Below are positions 26,364-34,885 of a stretch of DNA of 45,851 nucleotides, piece by piece. This DNA is from Janthinobacterium sp. (lineage in GTDB: Bacteria > Pseudomonadota > Gammaproteobacteria > Burkholderiales > Burkholderiaceae_D): positions 1-45,851 of the forward strand of contig PKWL01000071.1 of NCBI GenBank assembly GCA_003133225.1. The letters are read 5' to 3'. The notes beneath the pieces were generated by a model that was not told the DNA's origin, did no database searches, and saw only the letters and a program-made list of their open reading frames with translations. The position numbers and the translations under genes are program-made. The number at the start of each line of letters is the position of its first letter. The first letter of the stretch is position 1.

Positions 26364-27060
26364 CTGGTTTAGCTCTTCGCAGATGCGTCCGATGGCGTAC
26401 GCGAAGGTCCATGGCATGCGAAGCCCAACGCAATATTCTGTTTAGGCAACCCATGAGGCGTCTTGTTGTGGGCGCCGCTTGGCCATAATTTCTTACGCTT
26501 TTTGAACATGAGGAAATTTAAGCGCCCTCAATGAATGTCCGCGTAGGACAACAAAGCGGCTTGGCGTAAGCGCGTGATGGATCTTCACGCTTCCTTGCAT
26601 AATGACCGTCCAACTTCCGTCTGCACCAGCCCCCACTCGGCCATCTCTTTTTTAAGGGCGAGGCCAATGCGCGCCTGGGACGCCCTTGCCAAATATATGC
26701 CCCAATCCATGCTCCGTTCTAGGTTAAAATTGACAGCATTGGGTTGCATGGCGAGGCAACGCCCAGGCGCGGCTTGGCCTGTCGTTCAGATTGCGCCGGC
26801 GCTGATGGTAACGCAAGGTTTTCGGACATCGAGCTTGACGGCACGAAGAGCCAGACTCGGCCCAAAGCCGACACTACAGAGATTTTAGAAAAATTTTTTA
26901 TAAGCATTACATCAGCTGTCCGTAAACTTTGCAGGGGCAAGAAAATTCATTGTTGCCAGGACGGAAAAGGCTGGATTTTGTATCGATCGGTCTGGTTTTG
27001 GCCGCGATTTAGCACGGAACGGCGCCAACAGCAACCATTGCCGCCTTTGGAGTAAAACGA
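26364..27060. other. Intergenic region before the histidine kinase
   Basis: About 700 bases. Apart from the short minus-strand frame at 26585-26749, the longer open frames on both strands are arginine-rich and unlike known proteins. A TTTGGAG sequence at 27046-27052 serves as ribosome-binding site for the kinase. An A+T-rich segment at 26880-26950 may hold its promoter. Confidence 0.35.
26585..26749 (-). CDS. Possible 54-residue protein
   Basis: A short minus-strand frame beginning MQPNAVNFNLERSMDWGIYL and ending VGRSLCKEA. The composition (alternating apolar and charged residues, few arginine runs) looks more like real protein than the overlapping frames. There is no ribosome-binding site before ATG 26749; the ATG at 26710 has GGAG only one base before it. 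It may be a small gene or the end of a decayed one. No family recognised. Confidence 0.3.
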   Translation of the reverse strand: MQPNAVNFNLERSMDWGIYLARASQARIGLALKKEMAEWGLVQTEVGRSLCKEA

Positions 27061-28044
27061 GTGTCCGATATCGCCGGGAACGTCAAAAAACCGCTTAACG
27101 CACAGGGAAAAGCACTGGTAGCGCTAGCCGCCGTACGCGGCGTCAGGCAGATCGATGAGATCGCGCAAGAGCACGGAATAGATCCAACCCAGGTAAGACA
27201 GTGGGCACAGGAACTGGTCCATAAAGCGGCCGCTCTCTTTTGCGACGACAACTTTTCCATTTCGCACATCGAGACCTCGAAAATTCAACTCCCTTCGAAC
27301 CAGTTACAAACCAGACAGATGGAAGCGAATCAGGCGCTCGTTTTAAAAATTCTCGAGTGCCAGCAGGTCGAAGAAACCTTGGGCCAGTCAGAGAACAGGT
27401 TGCGTCAACTTGTAGCGCATCAAGATCACATCAAGGAAGAGGAACGCAAGCGTATCGCACGTGAAATTCATGATGATTTGGGGCAGAATTTACTGGTTTT
27501 GCGAATTGACATTGCAAGACTGCACGCGCGTACCGCCCACGATGATGCCAACATGCATGCGTGGGCAAAACTAATGTTGAGTAATATCGACCTGACCATA
27601 AAATCCGTTAGATCCATCATTAGCGATCTTCGTCCTTTCGAACTGGAGCTGGGATTACACGCGGCGATCGAATCGCAGCTTAAAAAATTCGGGCGAACCA
27701 GTGGAGTTGAATGCCAATTATCAAGCAACGAGTCGCCTACCCATGCGCTAAGCGATGAGCAGACTTTGGCGATTTTCAGAATTCTTCAGGAATCGTTAAG
27801 CAATGTCGCCCGCCACTCGGGCGGAACTATGGTCTCAGTTGCGTTAGGCTGGAGCGGCCGCACATTTTCAATGACGGTTAAAGACAACGGCGTCGGCTTT
27901 TGTCGAGGCAATAAAAGAAAACCAAATTCTTTTGGATTGGTGGCGATGATGGAGCGGGTGAGTTTGCTCGGTGGAGAACTTATCATCGATGGTGACAGCG
28001 GCAATGGAACCGTTATATCGCTCTCATTGAAAATAAAAAAATAG
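27061..28044 (+). CDS. Histidine kinase with transposase-OrfA-like helix-turn-helix
   Basis: A 327-residue soluble kinase of the NarL/UhpB class. The HisKA_3 box reads EEERKRIAREIHDDLGQNLL with His137; the ATPase has QESLSNVARHSGG (Asn248) and DNGVGF at 275-280, then FGLVAMMERVSLLGGEL. It has no membrane helix. Residues 13-62 (ALVALAAVRGVRQIDEIAQE then HGIDPTQVRQWAQELVHKAA) strongly resemble the helix-turn-helix of IS3-family OrfA transposase proteins, which usually read KVALEALKGEKT..ELA..HGVHPTQI..WK..L. A coiled coil (about 85-125) links the two parts. GTG 27061 is the start, with TTTGGAG 8 bases before it. No response-regulator gene follows in this window. A kinase carrying a DNA-binding-type domain is unusual; it may bind DNA or use the fold for protein contact. 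Confidence 0.9.
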   Translation: MSDIAGNVKKPLNAQGKALVALAAVRGVRQIDEIAQEHGIDPTQVRQWAQELVHKAAALFCDDNFSISHIETSKIQLPSNQLQTRQMEANQALVLKILECQQVEETLGQSENRLRQLVAHQDHIKEEERKRIAREIHDDLGQNLLVLRIDIARLHARTAHDDANMHAWAKLMLSNIDLTIKSVRSIISDLRPFELELGLHAAIESQLKKFGRTSGVECQLSSNESPTHALSDEQTLAIFRILQESLSNVARHSGGTMVSVALGWSGRTFSMTVKDNGVGFCRGNKRKPNSFGLVAMMERVSLLGGELIIDGDSGNGTVISLSLKIKK

Positions 28045-28862
28045 ATATATCTAATTTAAGTTCGTCAACGGAAAGCCGGCAGATGGAAATATCGTGTCAT
28101 TATTACACCCAGGCGCCGCAGATACCGAAATCACTCGTCTCCATGCCGTAATGCCAATTTTTCATTGCGATCATTCTGACGCTTCAATTTTCCGCAGCAG
28201 CTGAACTTGCGTATCTTTTTCCACGATCTGCACTGCAATTTCTGGCACCCCTCCCGCCATCGGGACTTGCCTTGCAAGGCGAGCATCGTGCTCTTATTTG
28301 AGAGCGTCGCGGCTCCCGACCGCAATCAATCTTTGGTTTTCAGCATCTCGACCGAGCATCTCGTCAAATATACCTTCAGCCTCATCAAGCTTGAGAGTGA
28401 GTCTTTCGCCACTAAAGTGGTGGCAGGGACGCGCTATAAGGGAATTAAATATTCATTTCACGCCTAGATGCCCGTTAAGTTAGCTAGCGAACAGACTCAA
28501 TAAACGCTTTGCCGCGAGAATCAAGTCCTTTGCCACGCGCGTTGACGTAAGCTTGCGGCGGCGGCCCCTCGACGGCGCTGGCAACCCAAACCTCCTTATT
28601 TCATTTAGGCCATAGTGGACCCATCAAGGGAAGAACGGGACATCACGAGAGGCTGACGCAACGCGTCGAACATCGCATTTTTTCTGCACTTCGGGTAACC
28701 ACGGCATGCCACTTCCCTTCGCATTTCGTATGGCTGCTACTCCTCATTGTCGATTTCCTGGTCTTGGCCGAGACCAGTGCTTCACAGCGATCGAAGTGTC
28801 AATCTTTAGTGAATCTTCTGGCGGGGCCAGGGGTTGCCTTATCAAATTAGGATAAACAGTAA
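28045..28862. other. Intergenic region with a possible tiny minus-strand frame
   Basis: About 820 bases between the kinase and the Nramp-like gene. A minus-strand frame of 29 residues (28171-28260, MAGGVPEIAVQIVEKDTQVQ...) looks coding and stays open a little upstream; it may be the tail of a lost gene. Frames on the plus strand at 28207-28483 overlap it and are not family-like. The response regulator expected for the upstream kinase is not found here. Confidence 0.35.
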
Positions 28863-30152
28863 ATGCCCATCACTTCGCGTGCTCCAGCCAACCCGGTGCA
28901 GGAAGCCGACGAGCCCTGGCTCCGTAAATTGGGTCCGGGCCTAATCACCGGCGCCGCCGATGACGATCCGAGCGGCATCGCGACGTACTCTCAAGCGGGG
29001 GCGCAATTCGGTTTCGGCATGCTATGGACCATCTTGCTTACCTATCCCTTGATGGTGGCCATACAGATCGTGAGCGCGAGAATCGGCCGGGTCAGCGGCC
29101 ATGGGCTAGCCACCAACATCCGCCGCCATTTTCCGGCGTGGCTGCTGTATCTGATCGTCAGCTTATTATTAATTGCCAACACGATCAATATCGCGGCCGA
29201 TGTCGCTGCCATGGGTGAGGCGTTAAAATTAATTGCCGGTGGGCCATCACATATTTTTGCCGTGGCCTTTGGCATGCTCTCGTTGCTGTTGCAGGTATTC
29301 ATCCCCTACAACCGCTATGTGCGGTTTCTAAAATGGCTGACGTTGGCATTGTTGGCCTATGTAGGCACTGTCCTCGTTGTGCATATCCCATGGGTTCGTG
29401 TAATCACCAGCACCGTTTTGCCACACATGGTATGGAAGCGAGAATACATCACCACGGTCGTCGCCATATTCGGCACCACGATCAGCCCCTATTTATTTTT
29501 CTGGCAAGCATCGCAGGAAGTAGAAGATCTGCATGCCGATCCGCTTGCTCATCCATTAAAGAGGGCGCCTCAACAAGCGGGCCGCCAATATCGTCGGATC
29601 AAGCTCGATACCATCATCGGCATGGGATTTTCGAACCTAGTCGCATTTTTTATCATCCTCACGACGGCCGTCACCCTCAACGTACATGGCATTTTTGATA
29701 TCCAGACTTCGGCCCAGGCCGCATTGGCACTGCGTCCCATTGCCGGTGAATTTGCATTTATGCTGTTTAGCGCTGGCATCATCGGCACGGGATTGCTGGC
29801 CATTCCGGTGCTGGCCGGCTCGGCTGCTTACGCAATGGCGGGCGCTTTCAGATGGAAAAACAGCCTGGAGCTGCAACCAACGATGGCAAAAAAATTCTAC
29901 GCCATCATTATTCTGGCGACACTGATCGGCATGGTGCTCTGCTTTTCGTCGATCGATCCCATAAAAGCACTGTATTGGAGCGCGGTGATCAACGGGGTTA
30001 TTTCAGTGCCGATCATGATTGTGATGATGCTAATGGCAGCGCGGCCCGACGTGATGGGCGAATTGGTGATTTCGCGCCACCTGAAGCTACTTGGATGGCT
30101 TAGCACGGCGATAATGGCATTTGCCGTGCTCGCCATGTTTTTCACGATGTAA
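28863..30152 (+). CDS. Nramp-related divalent metal transporter with altered motifs
   Basis: A 429-residue integral membrane protein with about 11 hydrophobic helices, matching the Nramp (SLC11) superfamily. The first-helix motif, DPGN in classical Nramp/MntH, is here DDPSG (Asp35-Pro36-Ser37-Gly38) inside GAADDDPSGIATYSQAG. The sixth-helix metal-binding stretch, MPH in classical members, is replaced by TTISPYLFFWQ. These changes place it in the Nramp-related branch common in proteobacteria and annotated as 'divalent metal cation transporter'; its true substrate (Mn2+, Fe2+, Mg2+ or other) cannot be told from sequence. The start at ATG 28863 follows AGGATAAACAGTAA; ribosome-binding site AGGAT. 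It is a single-gene unit with no metal-responsive regulator next to it. Confidence 0.88.
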   Translation: MPITSRAPANPVQEADEPWLRKLGPGLITGAADDDPSGIATYSQAGAQFGFGMLWTILLTYPLMVAIQIVSARIGRVSGHGLATNIRRHFPAWLLYLIVSLLLIANTINIAADVAAMGEALKLIAGGPSHIFAVAFGMLSLLLQVFIPYNRYVRFLKWLTLALLAYVGTVLVVHIPWVRVITSTVLPHMVWKREYITTVVAIFGTTISPYLFFWQASQEVEDLHADPLAHPLKRAPQQAGRQYRRIKLDTIIGMGFSNLVAFFIILTTAVTLNVHGIFDIQTSAQAALALRPIAGEFAFMLFSAGIIGTGLLAIPVLAGSAAYAMAGAFRWKNSLELQPTMAKKFYAIIILATLIGMVLCFSSIDPIKALYWSAVINGVISVPIMIVMMLMAARPDVMGELVISRHLKLLGWLSTAIMAFAVLAMFFTM

Positions 30153-30594
30153 CCGAGCGCGCTCGGTCACTGTGTTTTTGCGATCTTGTGGCGGCGCGCG
30201 GTGCCAGGTCGTGCGCAACCACCGTTGTTCAAACGATAAGTGCACGATTTGCGCATCGGTGGCAACGAGCGCCTGCGGCGGCACATCGAACGCCAGCACA
30301 TGCCCAGCGCTGGGCATCCCGCGTCAATATCGGTGCCTGCCATCGGGCTAGATTATTATCAGCCGTACGGAGTCGACTATGATGTTTGGGGGTCCTAGTT
30401 ACCGGCTTGGGCCGGTGCGCGACTCTGGCCATGGTTCGGATCATCGGAGTGACCCAGGTTCGCGTGCAGATCCGCGCCCGCATCCCGATCCATGCCGCCG
30501 ATTCCTTCGCGTTCAAGCGGCTCGCGCTCGCATTGAGGCAGTAACGGAAACGAAGTCGCGAGTAAACACCGCGTTGTTACAACAATTCACGGCG
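30153..30594. other. Intergenic region between convergent nramp-like and hns genes
   Basis: About 440 bases. The most coding-like piece is a 37-residue plus-strand frame (30431-30544, MVRIIGVTQVRVQIRARIPI...) with no ribosome-binding site; it resembles the end of a decayed gene. Nothing else was recognised. Confidence 0.35.
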
Positions 30595-30618
30595 AAAAAA
30601 AGCCGGGATGTCCCGGCT
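30595..30618 (-). terminator. Rho-independent terminator of hns
   Basis: AGCCGGG (30601-30607) pairs with CCCGGCT (30612-30618) around a four-base loop. On the minus strand the stem is followed by seven T (30601-30595). It lies 18 bases beyond the hns stop. On the plus strand the stem is followed by a weaker TTAAT, so it might also stop the nramp-like transcript. Confidence 0.85.
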
Positions 30619-30635
30619 TTAATAAATAATTAATT

Positions 30636-30953
30636 TCAAACTCGCAATTCATCAATCGATTTGCCGCCATCCACCCATTCCTTGACCCATTTTGGCTGGC
30701 GCCCGCGCCCGGTCCACTTAAGAGTCGGATCATTTTTATGCCGAAAACGCACAGCCACCGTCCCCTTCTGTTTTAGCGTTTGAGCAATGTTTCCCATGAG
30801 ATCCTTCAGCGGAATGCCGACGCTTTGCGCAATCGCCAATATCTTTTCACGTGCGCCAGACATTTGTTCATGCTGACGTTTTTTGATCTCACTTGTGATC
30901 TTTCCTTCCAGATCGCGCATTTCCGTAACTGACATTTTCAATAAATCAATCAT
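30636..30953 (-). CDS. hns: H-NS family nucleoid protein
   Basis: A 105-residue H-NS/MvaT-type histone-like protein of the beta-proteobacterial BpH3 kind. The N-terminal helical oligomerisation part (MIDLLKMSVTEMRDLEGKIT, through about residue 50) is followed by the DNA-binding domain, whose core reads LKWTGRGRQPKWVKEWVDGG, the AT-hook-like TxxGRGRQPxW motif. H-NS proteins silence A+T-rich, often foreign, DNA. The ribosome-binding site AAAGGAG lies 8 bases before ATG 30953; the leader is about 48 bases from a good promoter, and a terminator follows. Genomes of this group carry several such paralogues, so the gene symbol is generic. Confidence 0.95.
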   Translation of the reverse strand: MIDLLKMSVTEMRDLEGKITSEIKKRQHEQMSGAREKILAIAQSVGIPLKDLMGNIAQTLKQKGTVAVRFRHKNDPTLKWTGRGRQPKWVKEWVDGGKSIDELRV

Positions 30954-31007
30954 CGTGTCGCTCCTTTATTATTTAAAATTAAATATTTGCTTGAACCACG
31001 CGGTTTC

Positions 31008-31036
31008 ATCATACCAAAAATCATCAACTATAACAA
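31008..31036 (-). promoter_or_regulatory. Sigma-70-like promoter of hns
   Basis: Read on the minus strand, TTGTTA (31036-31031) and TATGAT (31013-31008) are 17 bases apart, each close to consensus. Transcription would start near 31001, about 48 bases before the hns ATG. The surroundings are A+T-rich, as expected for an autorepressed hns promoter. Confidence 0.6.
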
Positions 31037-31238
31037 TATGCAATGATCTTCGAAAAGACAATGTGATATTTGCCGGCCTCGCGATCGCCAGGCAGCAGTC
31101 GCCAATCACTTAGCTCACCGATTCACCATATTTAGGAGAACTCCGAAATTGCAAGCAAGGCGCGCTGGCCAAAATAACGTTGTCAACTGCGGCTAAAATG
31201 CTAAAGCGGCGCCTGCAGGACGGCGAGCTGCAAGCAAT

Positions 31239-31271
31239 AAAAAACCCGCGCTTTTTTAAAGCAGCGCGGGT
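31239..31271 (-). terminator. Orphan rho-independent terminator
   Basis: ACCCGCGCT (31244-31252) pairs perfectly with AGCGCGGGT (31263-31271) around a 10-base loop that can itself pair partly. On the minus strand six T follow (31244-31239). No gene ends here on that strand, so it should end either a small RNA or the transcript of a very short frame (31271-31336). Confidence 0.85.
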
Positions 31272-31336
31272 CAAATCCAATTCTCGGGAGAGATTGGGAA
31301 AGCACAAACATAGCGCAACGCAGCATCAGTTTCCAT
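31271..31336 (-). other. Candidate small RNA or 21-residue peptide before orphan terminator
   Basis: Directly before the orphan terminator, the minus strand encodes METDAALRYVCAFPISPENW plus one residue and a TGA that touches the stem. There is no clear ribosome-binding site before ATG 31336. Tight placement against a terminator suggests a short transcript, either a regulatory RNA or a leader peptide; the stem with run of T could also act as an attenuator, but no downstream gene on the same strand is closer than hns (290 bases). Confidence 0.35.
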
Positions 31337-32336
31337 CGCGCTTACAATCTCTTACAGAACGTACACAATCTTCCGGTGGCGGAATCATTTCCTACGTTGA
31401 ACCAACTCTACCAGCACGGCTTTCATCCATATCGCCAAACCATGATCTCCCCAGGCGTAATCCGCAGCCGTTCGCGAGTACTTTAGCAAGTCGTTTTGTC
31501 CTGACGCCGGCGCCTCTGTTCAATTCTCCGCACTGGTGAGGGGTACTCTTGAGCTACTTTTTTGCCGTGGGCGAAGTGGATAAGAGCTTGGGCAAATGTT
31601 GCCCAGGCAAACCTGAAAATAGTAGTTTAACCTGCGCCCCGGCCAGTAAATTGTAACGCGCGATTGAAACAAGATCATGGAGCCGAAAGCTTGCCTGCCC
31701 ATGCTCGCCATGGTTTCTCTTTACCGTGCTATAGTTTCCCGGGGCAGATCCAACTCCACCTTTCCACCTTATTTCCGTACGCCCACGTACGCAAGCTTTT
31801 TAAAAAATTTGGCAGCTTTTTGGGTGCGAATTTATGTGCATCCTGCTATCGGCGATTAGCTAGGACACTTTATGGCGCGGCGGGCAAATATTTTGAATTT
31901 TTTATTCACTGAACCCTACGCCATCTTGTTCTTCAATCGATCTTGTATGAAAGGATGATCCGAATGACGGTAGTCATACTTTTGATCAATTGTTCTTCAA
32001 TTCATGAATGACCCAAAGGCGGCGCCTGCTCTTTCAAAGACCGCATCAACTACGCTTCTTGTCAAATAAGGCAGCCTTCGTCCTACAATGATCTAATCAT
32101 TTGCGGCGACACCGCCGCCCACGGTAGCGGCTGGGTCCCCTCCCGCGGGAGCACTGCTAGACGACGGCATGATGGAACTTTGCATGCCAATATTTTTCTA
32201 AACTTTCAATGGTCGCCGACGGGGCTTGGAAGTGGGCGAACAAAAAGGCACTTGAACGCCAGCTGTAAGGATTGGCCTTACTACGACGACCAATTGTAAA
32301 TGATCCAAGGTGGGCCACTGCAAAGGATATCGTGCC

Positions 32337-32825
32337 ATGTGTAAGCGGAGACAAATATTACTTGGTTTCACGGCAATTGCCGGAGGGGTGTTCGCACTGC
32401 GCGGAGCGTTTTCCAGTCCGCATGCCGGGGGCCCCTATGAAGTCAACCATACGGATGGCGAATGGCGGAAATTGCTGAGTCCGCAACAATATTACATACT
32501 TAGGCAAGCCGGGACCGAGCGGGCGTTTTCCAATCCGCTTGATCATGAAAAAAGAACGGGGGCGTATCTATGCGCGGGTTGTAAGTTGCCCCTCTTTTCT
32601 TCTCAGACCAAGTTCGACAGCGGCACTGGGTGGCCGAGCTTCTGGAAACCCCTAGACAACGCCATAGAAAAAACATCGGACACCAGCTTAGGCATGACAC
32701 GCGATGAAGTGCATTGTCGTCGTTGTGGCGGTCATCTTGGCCACGTCTTCGACGATGGGCCGCCACCCACTGGTCTGCGCTACTGCATGAATGGGACTGC
32801 CATGATCTTTGTTTCCAAAATTTAA
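32337..32825 (+). CDS. msrB: Exported peptide-methionine (R)-S-oxide reductase MsrB
   Basis: A 162-residue MsrB that reduces the R form of methionine sulfoxide in proteins. Two CxxC zinc pairs (C79/C82 in CAGC, C127/C130 in CRRC) and the catalytic Cys150 in RYCMNG are present, with FDSGTGWPSFW between. An N-terminal leader, MCKRRQILLGFTAIAGGVFA, has a twin-arginine followed by a hydrophobic stretch, so export by Tat (or Sec) is likely. ATG 32337 is chosen because the leader then starts cleanly and AAAGGAT precedes it; a GTG at 32310 is also in frame. The msrA gene begins 53 bases after its stop, also with a twin-arginine leader, so the two form a periplasmic repair pair. Confidence 0.93.
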   Translation: MCKRRQILLGFTAIAGGVFALRGAFSSPHAGGPYEVNHTDGEWRKLLSPQQYYILRQAGTERAFSNPLDHEKRTGAYLCAGCKLPLFSSQTKFDSGTGWPSFWKPLDNAIEKTSDTSLGMTRDEVHCRRCGGHLGHVFDDGPPPTGLRYCMNGTAMIFVSKI

Positions 32826-32878
32826 GTCGGGTAGCCCCATCACATCGGTAGAAACTTTAAGCAACCTGGAGCAAGATC

Positions 32879-33643
32879 ATGATATTCAAAGGTACGGGTT
32901 TTTTAAACACGAGCGATGCAGGTCGTAGGCAGCTTCTGTTTGCCGGTGGGCTGTTGCTAGTTACTACCGGTATCGGGCTGGTCAATAGCGTAGCGGCCGA
33001 GAACGCCGTCAAGATCCCACCGCCTGCAGTTGATATAGCACCCGCCGTTAAGGGAACCGAGGACAGGGCAGTGTTAGCGGGTGGATGTTTTTGGGGCATT
33101 CAAGCCGTGTTCCAGCACACTAAAGGCGTGCTAGAGGCAGTGTCCGGGTATTCCGGAGGGAAGCAAGAGAGCGCCGCCTATGAGCGTGTGAGTTCCGGAA
33201 ACACAGGGCACGCGGAGTCGGTAGAGATTATTTTTGATCCCAAGCAAATTTCCTATGGCAAGCTGCTACAAATTTATTTTTCCGTGGCGCACGATCCGAC
33301 GCAGCTCAACCGACAGTATCCCGACTCAGGGACACAGTACCGGTCGGCCATTTTCTATATGGGGGCCAACCAAAAAAAAGTTGCCGAACGCTACATAGCG
33401 CAATTGGATGCGGCGCACGTGTTTCCCAACAAAATAGTGACACAGTTGAGCCCGTTCGATGCCTTCTATCCTGCGGAAGCCTACCACCAGAATTATGCGA
33501 CGTTGCACCCGCAGTCGGGCTACATCGCGAGATTCGATCTTCCTAAAATCGCGAATCTGAAAAGCATGCTTCCGGAATCGTATCGCGAAGTTCCGGTTCT
33601 GGTTACATCACAAACTTCCGCCAAGGTCGCTGACGGAAAATAA
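32879..33643 (+). CDS. msrA: Exported peptide-methionine (S)-S-oxide reductase MsrA
   Basis: A 254-residue MsrA acting on the S form of methionine sulfoxide. The catalytic motif GCFWG is at 69-73 (Cys70), followed by family segments AVSGYSGG, YERVSSGNTGHAESVEI and YPDSGTQYRSAIFY. The leader (residues 1-41) has a twin-arginine at 16-17 (AGRRQLLFAGG) and a hydrophobic core ending in NSVAA, a likely cleavage site; so it should act outside the cytoplasm. The ribosome-binding site GGAG lies 8 bases before ATG 32879. It is second in an msrB-msrA unit. Reducing power would come from an exported thioredoxin-like partner, not seen here. Confidence 0.95.
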   Translation: MIFKGTGFLNTSDAGRRQLLFAGGLLLVTTGIGLVNSVAAENAVKIPPPAVDIAPAVKGTEDRAVLAGGCFWGIQAVFQHTKGVLEAVSGYSGGKQESAAYERVSSGNTGHAESVEIIFDPKQISYGKLLQIYFSVAHDPTQLNRQYPDSGTQYRSAIFYMGANQKKVAERYIAQLDAAHVFPNKIVTQLSPFDAFYPAEAYHQNYATLHPQSGYIARFDLPKIANLKSMLPESYREVPVLVTSQTSAKVADGK

Positions 33644-33658
33644 AACGGGCCCCGTTTT
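33642..33658. terminator. Possible bidirectional terminator between msrA and lysR-type gene
   Basis: AAAACGG and CCGTTTT form a 7-bp stem around GCC, overlapping the msrA stop codon. The T-run is part of the stem on both strands, so it can serve both convergent genes. The stem is short; moderate support only. Confidence 0.45.
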
Positions 33659-33678
33659 GGCCTCTGACAAGGAACCCC

Positions 33679-34590
33679 TCAGTCCAAGCCGGCATCTTGG
33701 CGATAGGCAATCGCTTCAGCTTCGAGCCAATCGCGAAAATGGTTCAAGGCTGTGCTTCCCGATTTGCTGGCAGGATAGATGAAATAATACGACTTGTCAC
33801 TCACGAAAGGATGTGCAACGGGAATCGTCAGCAAGCCCTCCTTCAGCTCGTTTTCGATAAGAAAAGGCGGGATGAGCGCGATGCCCATCGCCAGCATCGC
33901 GGCTTGACTCAACATGGAAAACAGTTCGTAACGGGGCCCTGTCATGTCGTGTTCGACCTGCAGCTCGAGCGATTCGAACCATTGGTGCCATGCGTACGGG
34001 CGCGTTGTTTGCTGCAGCAATGGGTATTTCTGTAGTTGACCTGGCGCTAATTTCGTGCCCGGCGCAATGAGTTGCGGGCTGCACACGGGCACCAGGTTTT
34101 CCCGCATCAAATAGCATGCCTCGGTACCGGGCCAATTGGCATCACCGCAGTGAATCGATGCGTCAAATTCCGTTTCGTTGAACAGAAACGGGCGGGTTCG
34201 GGTGGTCAAATTAATCGTGATGTCAGGATGGTTTTTCTGAAACGATGCGAGCCTAGGCATTAGCCATTTCGTCGCGAAGGTGGGGACCACGGCCAATTCG
34301 AGACTGCCGCCCTGGCCGCGACGCGCCATCAGTTCGAGTGTGTCGCGCTCGACGGCATTGAGGCGGACCGAAACCTGCCGGCTGTACGTCAACCCGGCCT
34401 CGGTCAGCGCGACGCCCCGTTTGGTACGGTGAAACAAAAGCACTCCTAGGAAGTCTTCAAGGCCGGCAATCTGCCGGCAGATGGCGCTTTGCGTCAAGGC
34501 GAGCTCGGCCCCGGCTTTGGTGAAGCTCTCGTGCCTGGCTGCTGCTTCAAATACCATCAAAGCCCAAGTATTCGGAATTTTTCTACGCAT
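33679..34590 (-). CDS. LysR-type regulator divergent from gcdH
   Basis: A 303-residue LysR-family regulator. The N-terminal winged helix (about 6-65) contains ALMVFEAAARHESFTKAGAE and LTQSAICRQIAGLEDFLGV. The rest is a substrate-binding-like effector domain of the GcvA/AmpR type (ELAVVPTFATKWLMPRLASF). It is divergently placed from glutaryl-CoA dehydrogenase with 295 bases between, the usual arrangement for a LysR regulator and its target, so control of gcdH by a lysine-catabolite such as glutarate or glutaryl-CoA is a fair inference. A second target elsewhere cannot be excluded. Confidence 0.9.
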   Translation of the reverse strand: MRRKIPNTWALMVFEAAARHESFTKAGAELALTQSAICRQIAGLEDFLGVLLFHRTKRGVALTEAGLTYSRQVSVRLNAVERDTLELMARRGQGGSLELAVVPTFATKWLMPRLASFQKNHPDITINLTTRTRPFLFNETEFDASIHCGDANWPGTEACYLMRENLVPVCSPQLIAPGTKLAPGQLQKYPLLQQTTRPYAWHQWFESLELQVEHDMTGPRYELFSMLSQAAMLAMGIALIPPFLIENELKEGLLTIPVAHPFVSDKSYYFIYPASKSGSTALNHFRDWLEAEAIAYRQDAGLD

Positions 34591-34885
34591 AAATGGCTAT
34601 CTGCCTGACATCGAACTTTTTAATCGGGCGCCGGCAACACGTCGGTAAATAAGAGCGCTTTCCCGTCAACGAGTGCACTATACGCACAAGGTAGTGCAGA
34701 TTATTCGTTTGTCGCCCGTCCCCGGTTCTTCTATATTACTTCCGTTAACGGTTGGAAGGCAGAGTTCTCATCAAATCTCATTAAACCTGTGCAAAACCAG
34801 AATACTAGGTCCGTCTTCTTTCGCATTTGTATTTTATAACATCGTGCAACACGGTCACCAATCTGATCCATCCGGAGAGAAAAAC

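Larger units (their letters stand above)
31037..32336. other. Long intergenic region between hns and msrB
   Basis: About 1300 bases with an orphan terminator (31239-31271) near its left end. The open frames on both strands (for example plus 31664-31912 and minus 31520-31711) are not family-like and lack ribosome-binding sites. I see no tRNA. A transcript ending at the orphan terminator is the only supported element. Confidence 0.4.

Noticed and set aside
26719..26940. A 73-residue minus-strand frame upstream of the histidine kinase
   Set aside because: No ribosome-binding site and no family-like sequence; a different frame in the same place (26585-26749) looks more protein-like.
27061..27246. 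A complete IS3 element at the histidine kinase gene
   Set aside because: Only the OrfA-like helix-turn-helix is present, in frame with the kinase; there is no OrfB, no terminal inverted repeat and no target duplication.
28207..28467. An 86-residue plus-strand frame after the histidine kinase, considered as its response regulator
   Set aside because: It has no aspartate pocket and no helix-turn-helix; it overlaps a more coding-like minus-strand frame.
31180..31539. A 119-residue plus-strand frame
   Set aside because: It runs through a strong minus-strand terminator and lacks a ribosome-binding site and similarity.
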